Shown piece by piece: positions 63,801 to 64,000 of a DNA stretch of 64,000 nucleotides. The notes below the pieces were generated by a model, which saw nothing but the letters and a program-made list of their open reading frames with translations, was not told the origin of the DNA and made no database searches. Position numbers and translations under genes: made by a program. Numbering within the stretch: the first letter of the stretch is position 1; every line of letters starts with the position of its first letter. Source of the DNA: an uncultured Lachnospiraceae bacterium (GTDB lineage Bacteria; Bacillota; Clostridia; Lachnospirales; Lachnospiraceae); the NCBI GenBank assembly GCA_947577185.1, contig CANPUE010000004.1, positions 93,688 to 157,687 of the forward strand, read 5' to 3'.

Positions 63801-64000
63801 TCGTCTTCGTCTATCTCATCCTCATAATATTCATAGTATTCTTCATCGTCCTCGTCGTCATCCTCGGACTCTCCGTAATATTCCTCATCGTCCTCGTCAT
63901 CTTCATCCTCAGACTCTCCGTAATATTCCTCATCGTCCTCGTCATCTTCATCCTCGGACTCTCCGTAATATTCCTCATCGTCCTCGTCATCTTCATCCTC
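60851..64000 (-). CDS. Large membrane GH25 muramidase with Big_2 domains and acidic cytoplasmic repeats (partial, 5' end outside window)
   Basis: The track starts it at an internal ATG (63736), but the frame is open to the window edge and adds 88 residues: three-plus acidic 15-residue repeats (EDEDDEDDEEYYGES), then YENIFARFGHFISEMSS. 1049 residues are visible. One membrane helix (VVAIFGCAILMAAIATGIVYA) divides an acidic cytoplasmic part from an extracellular part. That has a Cna-B-like domain (GGVPFEVEITGDNG), a GDGSGSTGDGST low-complexity stalk, three Big_2-like Ig domains (TLTGTTDPAGGLITWTSDN and similar), choline-binding-like YxFDKNGKPVTG motifs, and a C-terminal GH25 domain with GIDVSRHNGKIDWNAVKNSG and VFLDVEPSRG. 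Confidence 0.9.
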   Translation of the reverse strand, partial: EDEDDEDDEEYYGESEDEDDEDDEEYYGESEDEDDEDDEEYYGESEDDDEDDEEYYEYYEDEIDEDDDEEDDEEYENIFARFGHFISEMSSLDRVVAIFGCAILMAAIATGIVYAGAKGTSRQVESFAALGSEIEQIGVVGESGLLAVSNAEASRVSQMVDIENESGTEPEQDTQTPGTQTGSKVVEVGMNLTSIQADIKVKFVNKATNKLIGGVPFEVEITGDNGKNFNLKDEDKDGIIYQTGVAAGTYTIKIVPMQGGEYAAYQFPSQGETLKVTDTITYKKVDVADEIKTEAEVNVAIEDTAVQDTAVESVLKDTVEWVESTKTEQNADGNYQEIKKEDIPNPALIGAAGTFVKTVNEGERVTGRTIGDDKTGSGTGGESLPGDGSGSTGDGSTGDGSGGTGDGSAGDGSGSTGDGSTGDGSGSTGDGSTGDGSGSTGGGSTGDGSGSTGDGNTGNGSGSTGGGNPGDGSGSTGGGNTGNGSGGTGTETPDPPPVTPDPPAPTQPTDREKLNALNPRLSNLTMKKGESRTLALSVSTNDSYSVSWSNSNASVVSVSGGGSSVNVKGESIGSATITATVSIGKDSVNVSCTVTVTDIEYKSLTISGSGNIRVGKTGTLTGTTDPAGGLITWTSDNTKIVTVDKNGVMTGVSVGTATITGTCGNAKSTWTVAVVAAETEYKSITVTGSGNIQVGKTGTVKGVTDPAGGVVTWTSDNEKIVKVDKDGVMTGVSAGTATITGVCGNVKGEWKVTVVKDLSGDTTSKLKDKSGNQVYVKNAEGKYVEATYADYYKDQKLYLRKSQGEYSYTGWQVIDGSTYFFDKNGKPVTGDQVIQGARYSFGNDGRLSSGSGTFGIDVSRHNGKIDWNAVKNSGVSYAIIRCGYRGSTTGALIEDTKFASNIQGAKAAGLKVGVYFVTQAVNEVEAIEEASMALKLISGYGLNYPVFLDVEPSRGRGDAIDIGTRTAVCKAFCNTIQNSGYSAGIYANKTWFTTHINTGSLTGYKIWLAQYAEKPTYNLTRYDMWQYSSKGKVTGINGDVDLNISYMSY
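62559..62846 (-). repeat. Eight 36-bp repeats encoding the Gly/Ser/Thr/Asp stalk
   Basis: Unit GTACTACCGTCTCCGGTACT..., with units starting at 62559, 62595, 62631, 62667, 62703, 62739, 62775 and 62811. On the minus strand it encodes GDGSGSTGDGST. The repeats differ at a few bases. In-frame copy change would lengthen or shorten the extracellular stalk. Confidence 0.9.
63869..64000 (-). repeat. 45-bp tandem repeats encoding an acidic cytoplasmic tract
   Basis: Repeat starts at 63869, 63914 and 63959, and the array continues past the window edge. Each unit encodes 15 residues of Asp/Glu with YYGES. Copy number cannot be read here. Confidence 0.9.

Noticed and set aside
63811-63996. 61-aa ORF with MKMTRTMRNITES repeats
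   Set aside because: It is a shadow frame over the acidic repeats of the GH25 protein, whose frame is open and continuous with the main ORF.

Overview
The window reads as chromosome of an anaerobic, low-to-mid-GC Clostridium-class bacterium, most likely a gut Lachnospiraceae. The grounds are the gene families (DUF4867, a GH78 rhamnosidase, large serine recombinases with DUF6870, GH25 enzymes with Cna-B/Big domains), the strong GGAGG-type ribosome sites, and the many TTG/GTG starts. No rRNA, tRNA or CRISPR array was seen.

Left third (1-32 kb): ordinary metabolism broken up by mobile DNA. Element A (about 1.92-7.85 kb) carries a serine recombinase, a DUF3160 lipoprotein and a CapA-like protein. 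It splits a polysaccharide deacetylase gene, and joining the two outer sides at the shared TGGGG restores the reading frame. The remaining deacetylase piece on the left is cut again after about 80 bp, next to a MATE transporter. A short ORF and a probable recombinase start lie at the left window edge, so a third element may begin there. Between 8.4 and 20.4 kb lie a FliD-like repeat protein, a sugar isomerase/DUF4867/xylulokinase operon headed by a GGDEF-EAL protein, a carbamate kinase-like gene, and a TetR/GH78 rhamnosidase/LspA operon.

Element B (about 21.89-31.22 kb, 9.3 kb) is the main discovery. It carries three tandem large serine recombinases, a DUF6870 protein, a NhaC-family antiporter, an 848-aa NACHT NTPase ending in pentapeptide repeats, and a divergent 56-aa membrane peptide. 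It splits a subtilisin-like S8 peptidase exactly after its catalytic-Asp motif. Removing the DNA between the two GGGG copies gives one continuous 561-codon peptidase. The joined element ends form a nearly perfect inverted repeat (TTATTTAACAC / GTGTTCAATAA) centred on GGGG, as expected for an attP of a large serine recombinase. The NACHT gene is visibly more AT-rich than its surroundings and is a candidate anti-phage or conflict system.

Middle and right (31.6-64 kb): hemerythrin-CheX-like protein, a ClpX paralogue, an HtrA protease and GlmS, then a large minus-strand cell-surface polysaccharide cluster. The cluster has RmlB, RmlA and RmlC with a separate SDR epimerase, but no RmlD was seen. 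It also has a Wzm/Wzt ABC exporter with a carbohydrate-binding Wzt tail, a 707-aa methyltransferase-kinase resembling the chain-capping enzyme WbdD, several GT2 glycosyltransferases, a phosphohexomutase, a WbaP-type initiating phosphosugar transferase, an LCP ligase and two membrane-anchored GH25 muramidases. A coherent reading is that WbaP starts a glycan on undecaprenyl phosphate, the GT2 enzymes extend it with dTDP-deoxysugars, the methyltransferase-kinase caps it, Wzm/Wzt exports it, LCP attaches it to peptidoglycan, and the GH25 enzymes remodel the wall. The last GH25 protein runs off the right edge with acidic 45-bp repeats in its cytoplasmic N-terminus.
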